DNA of 64,000 bases from Bradyrhizobium ottawaense (GCF_900099825.1 NZ_LT629693.1:7451001-7515000), one strand, 5' to 3'; counted from the first letter of the stretch, positions 45,425 through 54,773 are shown. Made by a program: numbers and translations. Notes: generated by a model from the sequence alone, not told the origin.

Positions 45425-47002
45425 ATGACGCGCTTGATCGCCGGCCTCGCGGCGCTGCTGGTGGCGCTCTGCTTTGCGACCGGCGCCTGGGCGCACGCGT
45501 CACTGGTCTCCGCGGAGCCGGCCGACGGCAGCGTGCTGTCCGAGGCGCCCACTACAGTACAATTGCGCTTCAACGAGAACGTGGCGCCGGCGGTGGCGAG
45601 CCTGATCGATGCCGCAGGCAAAGCGCACGACGTCACCATGCGTGCCGTCGATCAATCGGTCGTCATCGCGTTGCCCGAGAAGCTGCCGCGCGGCACCCAG
45701 GTCCTGAGCTATCGCGTGGTGTCGCAGGACGGCCACCCGGTGGCGGGATCGCTGGTGTTTTCGATCGGCGCGGTGACCGGCACTGCTATGCCGACCAACG
45801 CCGGTGCGATCTCCGTCACCACAGTTAGCCTGATCTGGCTGGCGCGGATCGGGGTCTATCTCGGATTGTTTGTCGGCGTCGGCGGCGTGTTCTTCGCCGC
45901 CTGGATCGGGTACGGGCCTTACGGCGCGACGACGATCCTTGGTTCGCTCGCGCTCGGCGTAGCCGGCGCGGTGGCTTCGCTCGGCCTGCAAGGTATCGAC
46001 CTGCTCAACCTTCCACTCACAGCGCTTGCGACGTTGGCGCCCTGGAAGGCGGCGCTCGGCACCAGCCTTGGACCGTCGATGCTGATCGCGATCGCCGCGA
46101 TGGCCGTCGCGCGGTTCGCCTGGCAAAGCCCGACCATGACGGTCGCCTGGGGGCTGACGTCGCTGGCGATGATCGGCGTCGGGTTTTCGCTGGCCACCAG
46201 CGGTCACGCCGCCACTGCGCCGCCGCAGTGGCTGACGCCGACGCTGGTGTTCGTTCACGGCATTGCGGTTGCTTATTGGGTCGGCGCATTGGCGCCGCTG
46301 GTGGTGATGGCTCGGCGGCGGCACAACGCCTTGCCGCGGGCGCTCCGGCAATTCTCGGCTGCGGCGGTGCCATTGGTGGGCCTGCTGGTGTTGACCGGCC
46401 TCGTGCTCGCGATCATTCAACTGGAGAGTTTTCGCGCGCTGATCGACACCTGGTACGGCATTATTCTGTTGGTGAAGCTCGTGCTGGTGGTCCTGCTGCT
46501 CGCGTTGGCGGTGCTGAACCGGTTCTTCCTCACGCCGGCGGTCGTGCTGGATGGTGAGAACACGCGGACATTGGGCGGATCGGTATTTCTGGAATTCCTG
46601 CTGGTGGTGGGCATTCTCATCGCGGTTGCCGGCTGGCGTTTCACGACGCCGCCGCGCGCGCTGGCCGATTCCGCCGCCACGCCGCTTGCGGTTCATATCC
46701 ACACCGAGACCGCGATGTTCCAGGTGCTGATATCGCCGGGCAAAGTAGGCTCCGACGATTTCGTACTGCAACTGATGACGGGCGACGGCAGCAAGCTCCC
46801 GGCCAAGGAGGCGACGTTGACGCTGAGCCTGCCGGAGCGCGGCATCGAACCGATCGAACGCAACGCCGTGCTCGGGCCGGACGGTTACTGGCACGTCCGC
46901 GGCGTGCCGCTGCCGCAGCCAGGCCGCTGGCACATGCAGATCGATGCGCTGGTGACCGATTTCGAGAAGGTCACGCTGGAAGACGATTTCGAGGTGCGGT
47001 GA
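45425..47002 (+). CDS. pcuE: CopC-CopD fusion membrane protein (YcnJ/PcuE-like)
   Basis: A 525-residue protein. The signal peptide ends 'GAWA', leaving His first ('HASLVSAEPADGSVLSEAP'), the CopC copper site with the later His in 'VSQDGHPVAGSLVF'. The CopD part has about eight membrane helices ('IGVYLGLFVGVGGVFFAAWI', 'VFVHGIAVAYWVGALAPLVV'). A C-terminal periplasmic beta domain follows ('YWHVRGVPLPQPGRWHMQID'), resembling FixH/YtkA-like domains. YcnJ-type proteins import copper across the inner membrane. It is the last gene of the operon. Confidence 0.92.
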   Translation: MTRLIAGLAALLVALCFATGAWAHASLVSAEPADGSVLSEAPTTVQLRFNENVAPAVASLIDAAGKAHDVTMRAVDQSVVIALPEKLPRGTQVLSYRVVSQDGHPVAGSLVFSIGAVTGTAMPTNAGAISVTTVSLIWLARIGVYLGLFVGVGGVFFAAWIGYGPYGATTILGSLALGVAGAVASLGLQGIDLLNLPLTALATLAPWKAALGTSLGPSMLIAIAAMAVARFAWQSPTMTVAWGLTSLAMIGVGFSLATSGHAATAPPQWLTPTLVFVHGIAVAYWVGALAPLVVMARRRHNALPRALRQFSAAAVPLVGLLVLTGLVLAIIQLESFRALIDTWYGIILLVKLVLVVLLLALAVLNRFFLTPAVVLDGENTRTLGGSVFLEFLLVVGILIAVAGWRFTTPPRALADSAATPLAVHIHTETAMFQVLISPGKVGSDDFVLQLMTGDGSKLPAKEATLTLSLPERGIEPIERNAVLGPDGYWHVRGVPLPQPGRWHMQIDALVTDFEKVTLEDDFEVR

Positions 47003-47022
47003 TTGCTATCACCCATTATTGA

Positions 47023-47098
47023 GTAGCCCGGATGAGCGAAGCGACATCCGGGACAACTCTCGCACCGCCCCGGATATCGCTGCGCTCATCCGGGCTAC
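47023..47098. repeat. Long inverted repeat (dispersed palindromic element)
   Basis: Two 30-nt arms, GTAGCCCGGATGAGCG... at 47023 and its inverse ending ...CATCCGGGCTAC at 47098, match in 27 of 30 positions around a 16-nt loop. Such CCCGGATGAGCG palindromes are familiar in Bradyrhizobium intergenic DNA. It lies 20 nt after pcuE and could act as a transcript end or RNA stabiliser. The following 200 nt before proS contain nothing else I can name. Confidence 0.75.
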
Positions 47099-47306
47099 AA
47101 GAAGGATTGCGTCGGACAAGTCGCTTCGCTCGCAATGACGGAGAAGTCGCGGATCACCTCACGCCGCTGCCGCAATTCACCGGCAAAACCAGCCGGAAAT
47201 CGGCGTTTCCTGCGGCCTTTTCATAGCCTTCGGCCTTGTCTTTTCACACCCGATCCGGTTTCACTGCTCCTCCTTCGTGTCCCCAACTGATTCCCAGAGT
47301 TTGTCC

Positions 47307-48626
47307 ATGCGATTGTCGCGGTTTTTCCTGCCTATCCTCAAAGAGAATCCGAAAGAAGCGGAAATCGTCTCGCACCGGCTGATGCTGCGTGCCGGCATGA
47401 TGCGGCAGGAAGCGGCCGGCATCTATGCCTGGCTGCCGCTGGGATTCCGGGTGCTGAAGAAGATCGAGCAGATCGTCCGCGAGGAACAGGACCGCGCCGG
47501 CGCGCTGGAACTTCTGATGCCGACCTTGCAGCTTGCCGATCTCTGGCGCGAGAGCGGCCGTTACGACGCCTACGGTCCGGAGATGCTGCGCATCACCGAC
47601 CGTCACAAGCGCGAATTGCTGTACGGGCCGACCAACGAGGAAATGATCACCGAGATCTTCCGCGCCTATGTCAAATCCTACAAGAGCCTGCCGCTCAACC
47701 TCTACCACATCCAGTGGAAGTTCCGCGACGAGCAGCGTCCGCGCTTCGGCGTGATGCGCGGCCGCGAATTCCTGATGAAGGACGCCTACTCATTCGACAT
47801 CGACGAAGCGGGGGCGCGGCGTTCCTATAACCGGATGTTCGTCGCTTACCTCAGAACCTTCGCGCGGATGGGGTTGAAGGCGATCCCGATGCGCGCCGAG
47901 ACCGGCCCGATCGGCGGCGATCTCAGCCACGAGTTCATCGTGCTCGCCGAGACCGGCGAGTCCGGCGTCTATTGCGACAGCGACGTGCTCAACCTGCCGG
48001 TCCCCGGCGACGACGTCGATTACGACGGCGATCTCACCGATATCATCAAGCAGTGGACCTCGGTCTATGCCGCGACCGAGGACGTTCATGACGCCGCCAG
48101 ATTCGACGCCGAGGTGCCGGCGGAAAAGAAGGTCCACACCCGCGGTATCGAGGTCGGCCAGATCTTCTACTTCGGCACCAAATATTCCGACGTCATGAAG
48201 GCCATGGTCGCCGGCCCTGATGGCGTCGACGTGCCGATCCATGGCGGCTCCTACGGCGTCGGCGTATCGCGCCTGGTCGGCGCCATTATCGAGGCCTGCC
48301 ACGACGATGCCGGCATCAAGTGGCCGGAAGCGGTGGCGCCGTTCACCGCCGTGATCCTGAATCTGAAGCAGGGCTCGGAAGATACCGATGCGGCCTGCGA
48401 GAAGCTTTATCGCGAACTCGAGGCCAAGGGCGTCGATGTGCTCTACGACGACACCGACCAGCGTGCCGGCGCGAAGTTCGCCGCCGCCGACCTGATCGGC
48501 ATTCCCTGGCAGATTCTGGTGGGCCCCAAGGGGCTTGCCGAGGGCAAGCTCGAGATCAAGCGACGCAGCGACGGGTCGCGCGAGAATCTCAGCCCGGCGG
48601 AAGTGGTGGCGCGGATAACCGGATAA
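47307..48626 (+). CDS. proS: Prolyl-tRNA synthetase (short alphaproteobacterial form)
   Basis: A 439-residue class II synthetase from ATG 47307. Motif 1 lies around '[20 protein letters not shown]', motif 2 around '[22 protein letters not shown]', and motif 3 around '[20 protein letters not shown]'. The C-terminal anticodon-binding domain follows. The large INS editing domain of the E. coli enzyme (about 180 residues) is absent, as usual for this group. So correction of mischarged Ala-tRNA-Pro must rely on a free-standing editing protein elsewhere. Confidence 0.95.
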   Translation: MRLSRFFLPILKENPKEAEIVSHRLMLRAGMMRQEAAGIYAWLPLGFRVLKKIEQIVREEQDRAGALELLMPTLQLADLWRESGRYDAYGPEMLRITDRHKRELLYGPTNEEMITEIFRAYVKSYKSLPLNLYHIQWKFRDEQRPRFGVMRGREFLMKDAYSFDIDEAGARRSYNRMFVAYLRTFARMGLKAIPMRAETGPIGGDLSHEFIVLAETGESGVYCDSDVLNLPVPGDDVDYDGDLTDIIKQWTSVYAATEDVHDAARFDAEVPAEKKVHTRGIEVGQIFYFGTKYSDVMKAMVAGPDGVDVPIHGGSYGVGVSRLVGAIIEACHDDAGIKWPEAVAPFTAVILNLKQGSEDTDAACEKLYRELEAKGVDVLYDDTDQRAGAKFAAADLIGIPWQILVGPKGLAEGKLEIKRRSDGSRENLSPAEVVARITG

Positions 48627-48700
48627 GTTTATCCACGGAGTGGCCGTTAATGTTGGCCAGTCCGGCCACATTTGGCCCCGAATCATGGGATTATCGAGCG

Positions 48701-49981
48701 ATGGATGAGACCATGAACGAAACACTCCGAACCCCGCCTTTTGCGGCCTTCGAATGGCTGCTGTCCGGGCGTTACCTGCGGGCGCGGCGCAAGGAAGGCT
48801 TCATCTCCGTCATCGCCGGCTTTTCGTTCCTCGGCATCATGCTCGGCGTTGCCACGCTGATCATCGTGATGGCCGTGATGAACGGCTTCCGCAAGGAACT
48901 CTTGGACAAGATCCTCGGGCTGAACGGGCATTTGCTGGTGCAGCCGCTGGAATCGCCGCTGACCGACTGGAAGGACGTCGCCGAGCGGATCAGCGGGGTT
49001 CAGGGCATCCGGCTGGCGGCGCCGGTCGTCGACGGTCAGGCGCTGGCGTCCTCGGCCTTCAACGCCTCCGGCGTCCTGGTCCGCGGCATGCGCGCCGATG
49101 ACCTCAACAACCTCACCTCGATCGCCTCGAACATCAAGCAGGGCACGCTGGAAGGCTTCGATGACGGGCAGGGCGTCGCCATCGGGCGGCGGCTCGCCGA
49201 TCAGTTGTCGCTGCATGCCGGCGACAGCATCACGCTGGTGGCGCCGAAGGGGGCCGTGACCCCGATGGGCACGACGCCGCGGATCAAGCCCTACCGGATC
49301 GCGGCGGTGTTCGAGATCGGCATGTCCGAATACGATTCGAGCTTCGTGTTCATGCCGCTGCCGGAGTCGCAGGCCTATTTCAACCGCAAGGACGACGTTA
49401 CCGCGATCGAGGTGTTCACCGACAACCCCGACAAGATCGACGCCTACCGCAAGGCGGTGACGGAGGCCGCGGGACGGCCGGTATTCCTGGTCGACTGGCG
49501 GCAGCGCAATTCGACCTTCTTCAACGCGCTGCAGGTCGAGCGCAACGTGATGTTCCTGATCCTGACCATGATCGTGCTGGTCGCGGCCCTCAATATCGTC
49601 TCCGGCCTGATCATGCTGGTGAAGGACAAGGGCCAGGACATCGCGATCCTGCGCACCATGGGCGCCTCGCAGGGCTCGATCATGCGGATATTCCTGATCA
49701 CCGGCGCCTCGATCGGCGTCGTCGGGACCTTCGTCGGCTTCATGGTCGGACTGCTGATCTGCCTCAATATCGAATCGATCCGGCAGTTCCTGTCGTGGCT
49801 CACCAACACGCCGTTGTTCGATCCGACGCTGTATTTTCTGTCCCGCCTGCCGGCCGAGATCGATTTCGGCGAGACCGCCGCGGTCGTGATCATGGCGCTG
49901 ACGCTGTCGTTCCTGGCAACGCTCTATCCTGCCTGGCGCGCGGCGCGGCTCGATCCCGTCGACGCGCTTCGGTATGAGTGA
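48701..49981 (+). CDS. lolC: Lipoprotein-releasing ABC transporter permease LolC/LolE
   Basis: A 426-residue FtsX-type permease with an N-terminal helix ('[20 protein letters not shown]') containing the conserved pattern, a periplasmic domain, and three C-terminal helices ('[20 protein letters not shown]' and '[17 protein letters not shown]'). The cytoplasmic loop with '[19 protein letters not shown]' contacts the ATPase. Only one permease is encoded here, so it probably works as a LolF-like homodimer or with a paralogue elsewhere. The start is ATG 48701. It overlaps lolD by 8 nt. Confidence 0.92.
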   Translation: MDETMNETLRTPPFAAFEWLLSGRYLRARRKEGFISVIAGFSFLGIMLGVATLIIVMAVMNGFRKELLDKILGLNGHLLVQPLESPLTDWKDVAERISGVQGIRLAAPVVDGQALASSAFNASGVLVRGMRADDLNNLTSIASNIKQGTLEGFDDGQGVAIGRRLADQLSLHAGDSITLVAPKGAVTPMGTTPRIKPYRIAAVFEIGMSEYDSSFVFMPLPESQAYFNRKDDVTAIEVFTDNPDKIDAYRKAVTEAAGRPVFLVDWRQRNSTFFNALQVERNVMFLILTMIVLVAALNIVSGLIMLVKDKGQDIAILRTMGASQGSIMRIFLITGASIGVVGTFVGFMVGLLICLNIESIRQFLSWLTNTPLFDPTLYFLSRLPAEIDFGETAAVVIMALTLSFLATLYPAWRAARLDPVDALRYE

Positions 49982-50687
49982 GGACGAGATGGCCGAGGGG
50001 GCGGAAGACGTACCGGTTATCTATCTCCACGAGATAAAACGCGAGTACAGGCAGGGCGAGGCGACGCTGACCATTCTCAACGGCGCCAAGCTGGCGCTGT
50101 GGGCGGGGCAATCGGTAGCGCTGGTGGCGCCGTCGGGGTCGGGCAAATCGACGCTGCTGCATATTGCGGGCCTGCTGGAGACCCCCGACGACGGCGAGGT
50201 CTATATCGGGGGCGCGCCGACGTCGCAACTATCCGACATCGACCGCACCCATATCCGGCGCACCGACATCGGCTTCGTCTATCAGTCGCACCGGCTGCTG
50301 CCGGAATTCACCGCGCTGGAAAACGTGATGCTGCCGCAGATGATTCGCGGCCTCAAGCGCGCCGAGACCGTGGCGCGCGCGACGGAAATCCTGGCCTATC
50401 TCGGCCTCGGCGACCGCATCACGCACCGGCCGGCCGAACTTTCCGGCGGCGAACAGCAGCGGGTGGCGATCGCGCGCGCGGTCGCCAATGCGCCGCGGGC
50501 GCTGTTGGCGGACGAGCCGACCGGCAACCTCGACCCGCACACGGCCGATTATGTCTTCAACGCGCTGATGCAGCTGGTGAAGGCGACGCGGGTCGCGATG
50601 TTGATCGCAACCCACAATATGGAACTCGCCGGCCGGATGGACCGCCGGGTGTCGCTGGTCGACGGTCAGGTCGTCGAACTCGATTAG
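49974..50687 (+). CDS. lolD: Lipoprotein-releasing ABC transporter ATPase
   Basis: A 237-residue ATPase. Walker A is '[16 protein letters not shown]', the Q-loop is in '[20 protein letters not shown]', the signature is '[14 protein letters not shown]', Walker B is '[12 protein letters not shown]', and the H-loop is '[12 protein letters not shown]'. It drives release of lipoproteins from the inner membrane to LolA. Start ATG 49974 lies within the permease gene; a Met at residue 6 (49989) is also possible. It converges with a DUF3551 gene 2 nt away. Confidence 0.95.
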   Translation: MSEDEMAEGAEDVPVIYLHEIKREYRQGEATLTILNGAKLALWAGQSVALVAPSGSGKSTLLHIAGLLETPDDGEVYIGGAPTSQLSDIDRTHIRRTDIGFVYQSHRLLPEFTALENVMLPQMIRGLKRAETVARATEILAYLGLGDRITHRPAELSGGEQQRVAIARAVANAPRALLADEPTGNLDPHTADYVFNALMQLVKATRVAMLIATHNMELAGRMDRRVSLVDGQVVELD

Positions 50688-50689
50688 CG

Positions 50690-50950
50690 TCAGTAGACGC
50701 CGCGATGCCGCCTGCGCACCGGCCCGTATTCGGAAGCGTTTGCGAAATAGGGGTTGACGACGCATTGCGCCGAACGCCCCGAGGCTGACATGTTGCATTG
50801 AGGCAGCGAGGTATAGTTGCACTCATAATAGCTGATCGGGCCATAAACATGGAGACAGACCGGGTAGTTCGAACCGTAGGTCTGGGCATGCGCCGGCGCG
50901 GCGAGCGATATGGCTCCGAGGGCGAGAACGGCCAAAGCTGTAATGCGCAT
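50690..50950 (-). CDS. DUF3551 small exported protein 1
   Basis: An 86-residue protein. A signal peptide ('ITALAVLALGAISLAAPAHA') is followed by 'YPVCLHVYGPISYYECNYTS', 'LPQCNMSASGRSAQCVVNPY' and a basic tail. The Cys pattern and the 'C..SASGR...C..NPY' core define DUF3551. AAGGAAC precedes the start. Its start overlaps the stop of DUF3551 protein 2 (TGATG). Function unknown. Confidence 0.85.
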   Translation of the reverse strand: MRITALAVLALGAISLAAPAHAQTYGSNYPVCLHVYGPISYYECNYTSLPQCNMSASGRSAQCVVNPYFANASEYGPVRRRHRGVY

Positions 50951-51225
50951 CAAAAGTTCCTTCGTGACAGGCGGTTGTGATTGGTTGGCGGTTCGGCCTT
51001 TGACAGTTCGGCCTTGGCGCCGAAATAGGGATTCGAGGCGCAGGTCGCATCGCGCCCGGAGGCGGTCGCCTGACATTGCGCGAGCGACGAGAAGCTGCAA
51101 TCGCCGGCGCCTCCGCCGAAATCGCAGCCCTTGATGCAGAAGGCCATCTCGCGCGCCGCCGCCGGCGTCGCAACTGCCGCCGCGACAGCGAGGCCCGCCA
51201 TCAGCGCCCGCAATGCTCTCGGCAT
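50950..51225 (-). CDS. DUF3551 small exported protein 2
   Basis: A 91-residue protein with GGAGGAA before ATG 51225. A signal peptide ('LMAGLAVAAAVATPAAA') precedes 'AFCIKGCDFGGGAGDCSFSS', then 'LAQCQATASGRDATCASNPY' and a polar tail. It shares the DUF3551 core with both neighbours. Coupled to protein 1 by TGATG. A longer frame upstream adds non-conserved residues and is not used. Confidence 0.85.
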   Translation of the reverse strand: MPRALRALMAGLAVAAAVATPAAAREMAFCIKGCDFGGGAGDCSFSSLAQCQATASGRDATCASNPYFGAKAELSKAEPPTNHNRLSRRNF

Positions 51226-51368
51226 GCTTTCCTCCGTCACGGCTTGTCGAATTCTGACGGACAGCAGACAATCCGGCCGCGTCCGCGTCAAATCACGTTC
51301 ACGCGCAGGCATTTCGTCACGCGCGCTGCGAAATTTGATGGCGTTCGGAGGAATAAATTTCGAGACGC

Positions 51369-51662
51369 TCAGTAGCGCGGATAGCCGTAGGCGGGCGGCA
51401 ACGTGCGGCCGGGCAGGGGCCGATAGCCGGCCGGCGGCGCGTCGTTGGTGCCGACATAATAGGGATTGGCGATGCAGGACAGAAGCCGCCCCGACGCCGT
51501 CGCCTGGCACTGCTCGTAACTCGTGAAGGTGCAGTTGCTGAGACCCGGCTGGTCGTTGCCCTGGATGCAGAACGGATAGCGGGTGCCGACGGCTGCGGCG
51601 GGGGCCGTGCCGAGTGCGGCCAGCGCGCTCGCGGCCAGCAACACAAGAATCGCTCTACGCAT
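51369..51662 (-). CDS. DUF3551 small exported protein 3
   Basis: A 97-residue protein from ATG 51662 with GAGGAG-like purines upstream. Signal peptide 'AILVLLAASALAALGTAPAAA', then 'YPFCIQGNDQPGLSNCTFTS', 'YEQCQATASGRLLSCIANPY' and a Pro/Tyr/Gly-rich tail ('YRPLPGRTLPPAYGYPRY'). It heads the cluster and is separated from protein 2 by 143 nt, so it may have its own transcript end. Confidence 0.85.
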   Translation of the reverse strand: MRRAILVLLAASALAALGTAPAAAVGTRYPFCIQGNDQPGLSNCTFTSYEQCQATASGRLLSCIANPYYVGTNDAPPAGYRPLPGRTLPPAYGYPRY

Positions 51663-51966
51663 TTTCGTATCTCCTCGAGTCCATCGGCGCATCTTCGGTT
51701 CCATGGCACCGACAGAACTGCGACGCTTGCCTTCTCATCAACACAATCTCTGCCGCAATACCGCGGTGAAATTCAAATGTGAAATTTTTGCGGCAAGTTC
51801 GGCGCACAATGTGTCGAAAAATGCCTGTAACGCATCATTAACTTACGCCTTCACCAAAGTCGTTTCGCATTCGCTGTTGCTGTGAGGTTACAGCAATTTG
51901 GTTAGAGAATGCTATCAGACTGTGCACGGCCTTGGGGGCTGTACAACTTGGAACGGGAATAAACTA
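51663..51966. promoter_or_regulatory. Divergent promoter region of DUF3551-3 and the outer-membrane protein
   Basis: About 300 nt without a gene. It contains an inverted repeat TTGCTGT-N6-ACAGCAA (51877-51896) about 70 nt before the outer-membrane protein start, in its likely leader or promoter. The AT content is higher than around it, as expected for promoters. I could not assign definite -35/-10 boxes. Confidence 0.45.
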
Positions 51967-52713
51967 ATGAAGAAGATTTTGCTTGTTACGGCCAGCCTGA
52001 TCGCGCTCGGCGCGGCGGCGCCGGCAGTCGCTGCGGATCTCGCTGCGCGTCCTTACACCAAGGCGCCCGCGATGATCGCCGCTGTGTATGACTGGAGCGG
52101 TTTCTACATCGGCGCCAACGGTGGTTGGGGTTCGAGCCGCAATAGCTGGGATTCGGTCGCACTGGGCGCGGTGGGCCCCGAGGGTTCCCACACTGCAAAC
52201 GGCGGCACCGTCGGTGGTCAGGTCGGCTATCGCTGGCAGGCCGGCACCTGGGTGTTCGGTTTGGAAGCGCAGGGCAACTGGGCTGACTTCAAGGGCAGCA
52301 ACGCCAGCACGCTGTTTGGCCCCGGTTTCGTGAACAACTCGAAGACCAACGCGTTTGGCCTGTTCACCGGTCAGGTCGGCTACGCCGCCAACAACTTCCT
52401 GCTCTACGTCAAGGGCGGTGCAGCTGTGACCTCGAACAGCTACCGCATCAATACGGCTCCGGGCGCACTCTTCGGAACCACTGCCGATGACACCCGCTGG
52501 GGTGGCGCGATCGGCGTCGGCGCCGAGTATGCCTTCGCTCCGAATTGGTCGGTTGGTCTCGAATACGACCATCTGTTCATGCAGGACAAGACCTACAGCT
52601 TCACCAATGGAGCTGGCTTGGTGGTTGGCAGCGATCGCATCCGTCAGGACATCGATCTGGTCACCGCTCGCCTGAACTACAAGTTCGGTGGCCCGGTCGT
52701 CGCAAGGTACTGA
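51967..52713 (+). CDS. Outer-membrane beta-barrel protein (Omp25/RopB-like)
   Basis: A 248-residue protein. Signal peptide 'KKILLVTASLIALGAAAPAVAA', then 'DWSGFYIGANGGWGSSRNSW', the typical start of alphaproteobacterial Omp25/31-like porin-type proteins. Alternating aromatic strands follow ('GGQVGYRWQAGTWVFGLEAQ', 'GVGAEYAFAPNWSVGLEYDH') to the C-terminus 'VTARLNYKF...'. The barrel has probably eight strands. It is abundant in related species. A strong terminator follows 31 nt after the stop. Confidence 0.92.
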   Translation: MKKILLVTASLIALGAAAPAVAADLAARPYTKAPAMIAAVYDWSGFYIGANGGWGSSRNSWDSVALGAVGPEGSHTANGGTVGGQVGYRWQAGTWVFGLEAQGNWADFKGSNASTLFGPGFVNNSKTNAFGLFTGQVGYAANNFLLYVKGGAAVTSNSYRINTAPGALFGTTADDTRWGGAIGVGAEYAFAPNWSVGLEYDHLFMQDKTYSFTNGAGLVVGSDRIRQDIDLVTARLNYKFGGPVVARY

Positions 52714-52744
52714 TTTCGCGCGCTTCGGCGCACGATCAAGACAG

Positions 52745-52774
52745 AAAGCCCCGGGCATTGCCCGGGGCTTTTTT
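52745..52774 (+). terminator. Rho-independent terminator of the outer-membrane protein gene
   Basis: A 12-bp stem (52745-52756 with 52760-52771), mainly AGCCCCGGGC/GCCCGGGGCT, with a 3-nt loop and a T-run ending at 52774. It lies immediately upstream of the group II intron 5' end. Confidence 0.9.
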
Positions 52775-52776
52775 GT

Positions 52777-54652
52777 GTGTGCCGAGTATGAACGACAGCT
52801 TGGAGGTGGAAGTCCTCTATCCAGCCTGATGACGGCGAAGGATTAGTGAAGCGCAAGGGCGTCACCGCGAGGTGGGGTCTGAAGAAAGCGTGGAGCAAAA
52901 CCGCGGCTCGATGGACAAGTACCGGATAACGAGGCCTACCCGGGCGGACGAGCGAGCACATGATCGCGAAGTCCATGGTCATCAAGGGCCGGGGTGGTAA
53001 ATCCGGCGGGCGTGCGGCGAAGGCGGTCGGTCTTACCTCGGGAGGTCTGCGCGGTGTCCCGGCAACGGGACTGAGGCTGTCGTAAGGCGGCCTGATCGCC
53101 GCGCAGAAGTCAGCAGAGGGCATAGTAGGCGGTCGCGCGCCGCCGAAGGCCTGAACGGTGGAAGAGGTCAGTAGAGCGGCAATCTCGTGCAGACCGTGCA
53201 GCAGAAGACACAGCAAACACTGGACTTGGGCCGCGACGCGTCGGGTGAAGCCCGAAGCGCCCCCTCCCAAGGGACTGAAGCCGGCACGGCGAAAGCCTGT
53301 CTCGAACGCCCGGCGGTCGCGGGACCGTCGATGGAAGTAGTGATCGAGCGTGAGAACCTGAAGAAAGCGTTGGCGCGAGTAACGCGCAACAAGGGTGCGG
53401 CGGGCGTCGACGGGATCACCGCCGGCGAACTGCCGGCCTACCTGAAGGAGCACTGGCTCGCGATCCGAGCCCAACTGCTTGAGGACACCTACCAGCCACA
53501 GCCGGTGCGGCGGGTGGAGATACCGAAGGCGTCGGGCGGCCTGCGGCCGCTCGGCATTCCGACGGTGCTCGACCGGTTCATCCAGCAGGCGGTGATGCAG
53601 GTGCTGCAAGCGGACTGGGACGGAACGTTCTCCGAGACAAGCTTCGGCTTTAGGCCGGGCCGCTCGGCGCATCAGGTGGTGGAACGGGCGCAGGCGTATA
53701 TCGCGTCCGGGCATGCCGTCGTCGTGGATATCGATCTGGAAAAGTTCTTCGACCGGGTCAACCACGACATCCTGATGGGGCTGGTTGCCAAGCGGGTCGC
53801 TGACAAGCGCCTCCTGAAGCTCATCCGCGCATTCTTGAATGCGGGGGTGATGGAGGGAGGACTGGTCAGTCCGACGGAGGAGGGTACGCCGCAAGGCGGA
53901 CCGCTCTCGCCGCTGTTGTCGAACCTGATGCTGGATGTGCTGGACAAGGAATTGGAGAAGCGCGGTCACCGCTTCGTGCGCTATGCTGATGACTGCAACA
54001 TTTATGTGCGCAGTCAGAAGGCGGGCGAGCGGGTACTGGCCGGCATCGAGAAGTTCCTGGAAAAGCGTCTCAAGCTCAAGATCAACAAAGCCAAGAGCGC
54101 GGTCGCCAAACCGAGTGTCCGCAAGTTCCTGGGCTTCAGCTTCACCGGCGGGAAAGAGCCACGGCGGCGCATCGCGCCGCAGGCGATCGCCCGCTTCAAA
54201 GCAAAAGTCCGGGAGCTGACGCGGCGCACGTGCGGGCAAAGCCTCGCGCAGATCGTCAAGAAGCTGTCGGTCTACCTGATCGGGTGGCGCGGCTACTTCG
54301 GCTTCTGCCAAACACCGTCAGTGTTGCGCGCGCTTAATGAGTGGCTCAGGCGGCGGTTGCGCGCCATCGCCTGGAAACAATGGAAACGGGGTGACACTCG
54401 CTTTGCCGAGTTGCGACGTTGCGGCGTCGGCCGGGATCTGGCGGCACAAACCGCCGGCAGCCCACATGGCCCTTGGCGGCTCGCAAACAGCCCCGCGCTC
54501 ACCATCGCCATGCCAATCGCGTTCTTCAGTGCACTCGGCCTAACTTCCGTCGCGGCACCACAGACCGCATGATCCACCGAACCGCCGGATACGGACCCGT
54601 ATGTCCGGTGGTGTGGGAGGGGCGGAGCTGTGAGGCTCCCCCCTATCCCGAT
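52777..54652 (+). mobile_element. Group II intron with maturase, inserted behind a terminator
   Basis: The 5' end is placed at GTGTGCC (52777; consensus GTGYG), directly after the T-run of the terminator. The 3' end is placed at CCCGAT (54652). About 410 nt of structured RNA precede the reverse transcriptase gene. After it, GAACCGCCGGATACGG (54580s) with its complement and GGTGGTGTGGGAGG form domain V, and GGGGCGGAGC...GCTCCCCCC with CTAT (bulged A) forms domain VI. Insertion next to a terminator hairpin is typical of group IIC-type introns. Exact ends are uncertain by a few nt. Confidence 0.85.
53187..54572 (+). CDS. ltrA: Group II intron reverse transcriptase/maturase
   Basis: A 461-residue protein starting with GTG. 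RT blocks are visible: 'AAGVDGITAGELPAYLKEHW', 'RRVEIPKASGGLRPLGIPTV' and 'SFGFRPGRSAHQVV'. The catalytic 'FVRYADDCNIYV' (YADD at 266-269) follows, preceded by 'GTPQGGPLSPLLSNLMLD'. Domain X follows ('YLIGWRGYFGFCQTPSVLRA'), ending 'HGPWRLANSPALTIAM'. There is no HNH endonuclease domain at the C-terminus, so target choice should use DNA structure or replication forks. The protein splices and mobilises the intron. Confidence 0.95.
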   Translation: MQTVQQKTQQTLDLGRDASGEARSAPSQGTEAGTAKACLERPAVAGPSMEVVIERENLKKALARVTRNKGAAGVDGITAGELPAYLKEHWLAIRAQLLEDTYQPQPVRRVEIPKASGGLRPLGIPTVLDRFIQQAVMQVLQADWDGTFSETSFGFRPGRSAHQVVERAQAYIASGHAVVVDIDLEKFFDRVNHDILMGLVAKRVADKRLLKLIRAFLNAGVMEGGLVSPTEEGTPQGGPLSPLLSNLMLDVLDKELEKRGHRFVRYADDCNIYVRSQKAGERVLAGIEKFLEKRLKLKINKAKSAVAKPSVRKFLGFSFTGGKEPRRRIAPQAIARFKAKVRELTRRTCGQSLAQIVKKLSVYLIGWRGYFGFCQTPSVLRALNEWLRRRLRAIAWKQWKRGDTRFAELRRCGVGRDLAAQTAGSPHGPWRLANSPALTIAMPIAFFSALGLTSVAAPQTA

Positions 54653-54712
54653 TGGGCGGACCGGCCAATTAACCATCGGAAATTGTCGCCCCGCGACCAC
54701 TGAACGGGGCCC

Positions 54713-54755
54713 TTGACTCCTGGAACAAAAAAGGAACAATGTTCCTCATATGTTC
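54713..54755 (+). promoter_or_regulatory. SOS promoter with two LexA boxes
   Basis: A promoter is seen as TTGACT (54713-54718), 16 nt, then AACAAT (54735-54740). Overlapping it are GAACAAAAAAGGAAC (54723-54737) and GTTCCTCATATGTTC (54741-54755). They are GAAC-N7-GAAC and its complement form GTTC-N7-GTTC, the alphaproteobacterial LexA box. The two are 3 nt apart and in opposite orientation, so LexA would cover the -10 and the start site. It drives the 32-residue frame at 54774. Confidence 0.8.
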
Positions 54756-54773
54756 TCATACGGAGTCGGGTTC

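Noticed and set aside
47023..47098. Possible CRISPR array or tRNA
   Set aside because: There is a single inverted repeat, not regularly spaced direct repeats, and no cloverleaf; no tRNA or rRNA was recognised anywhere in the window.
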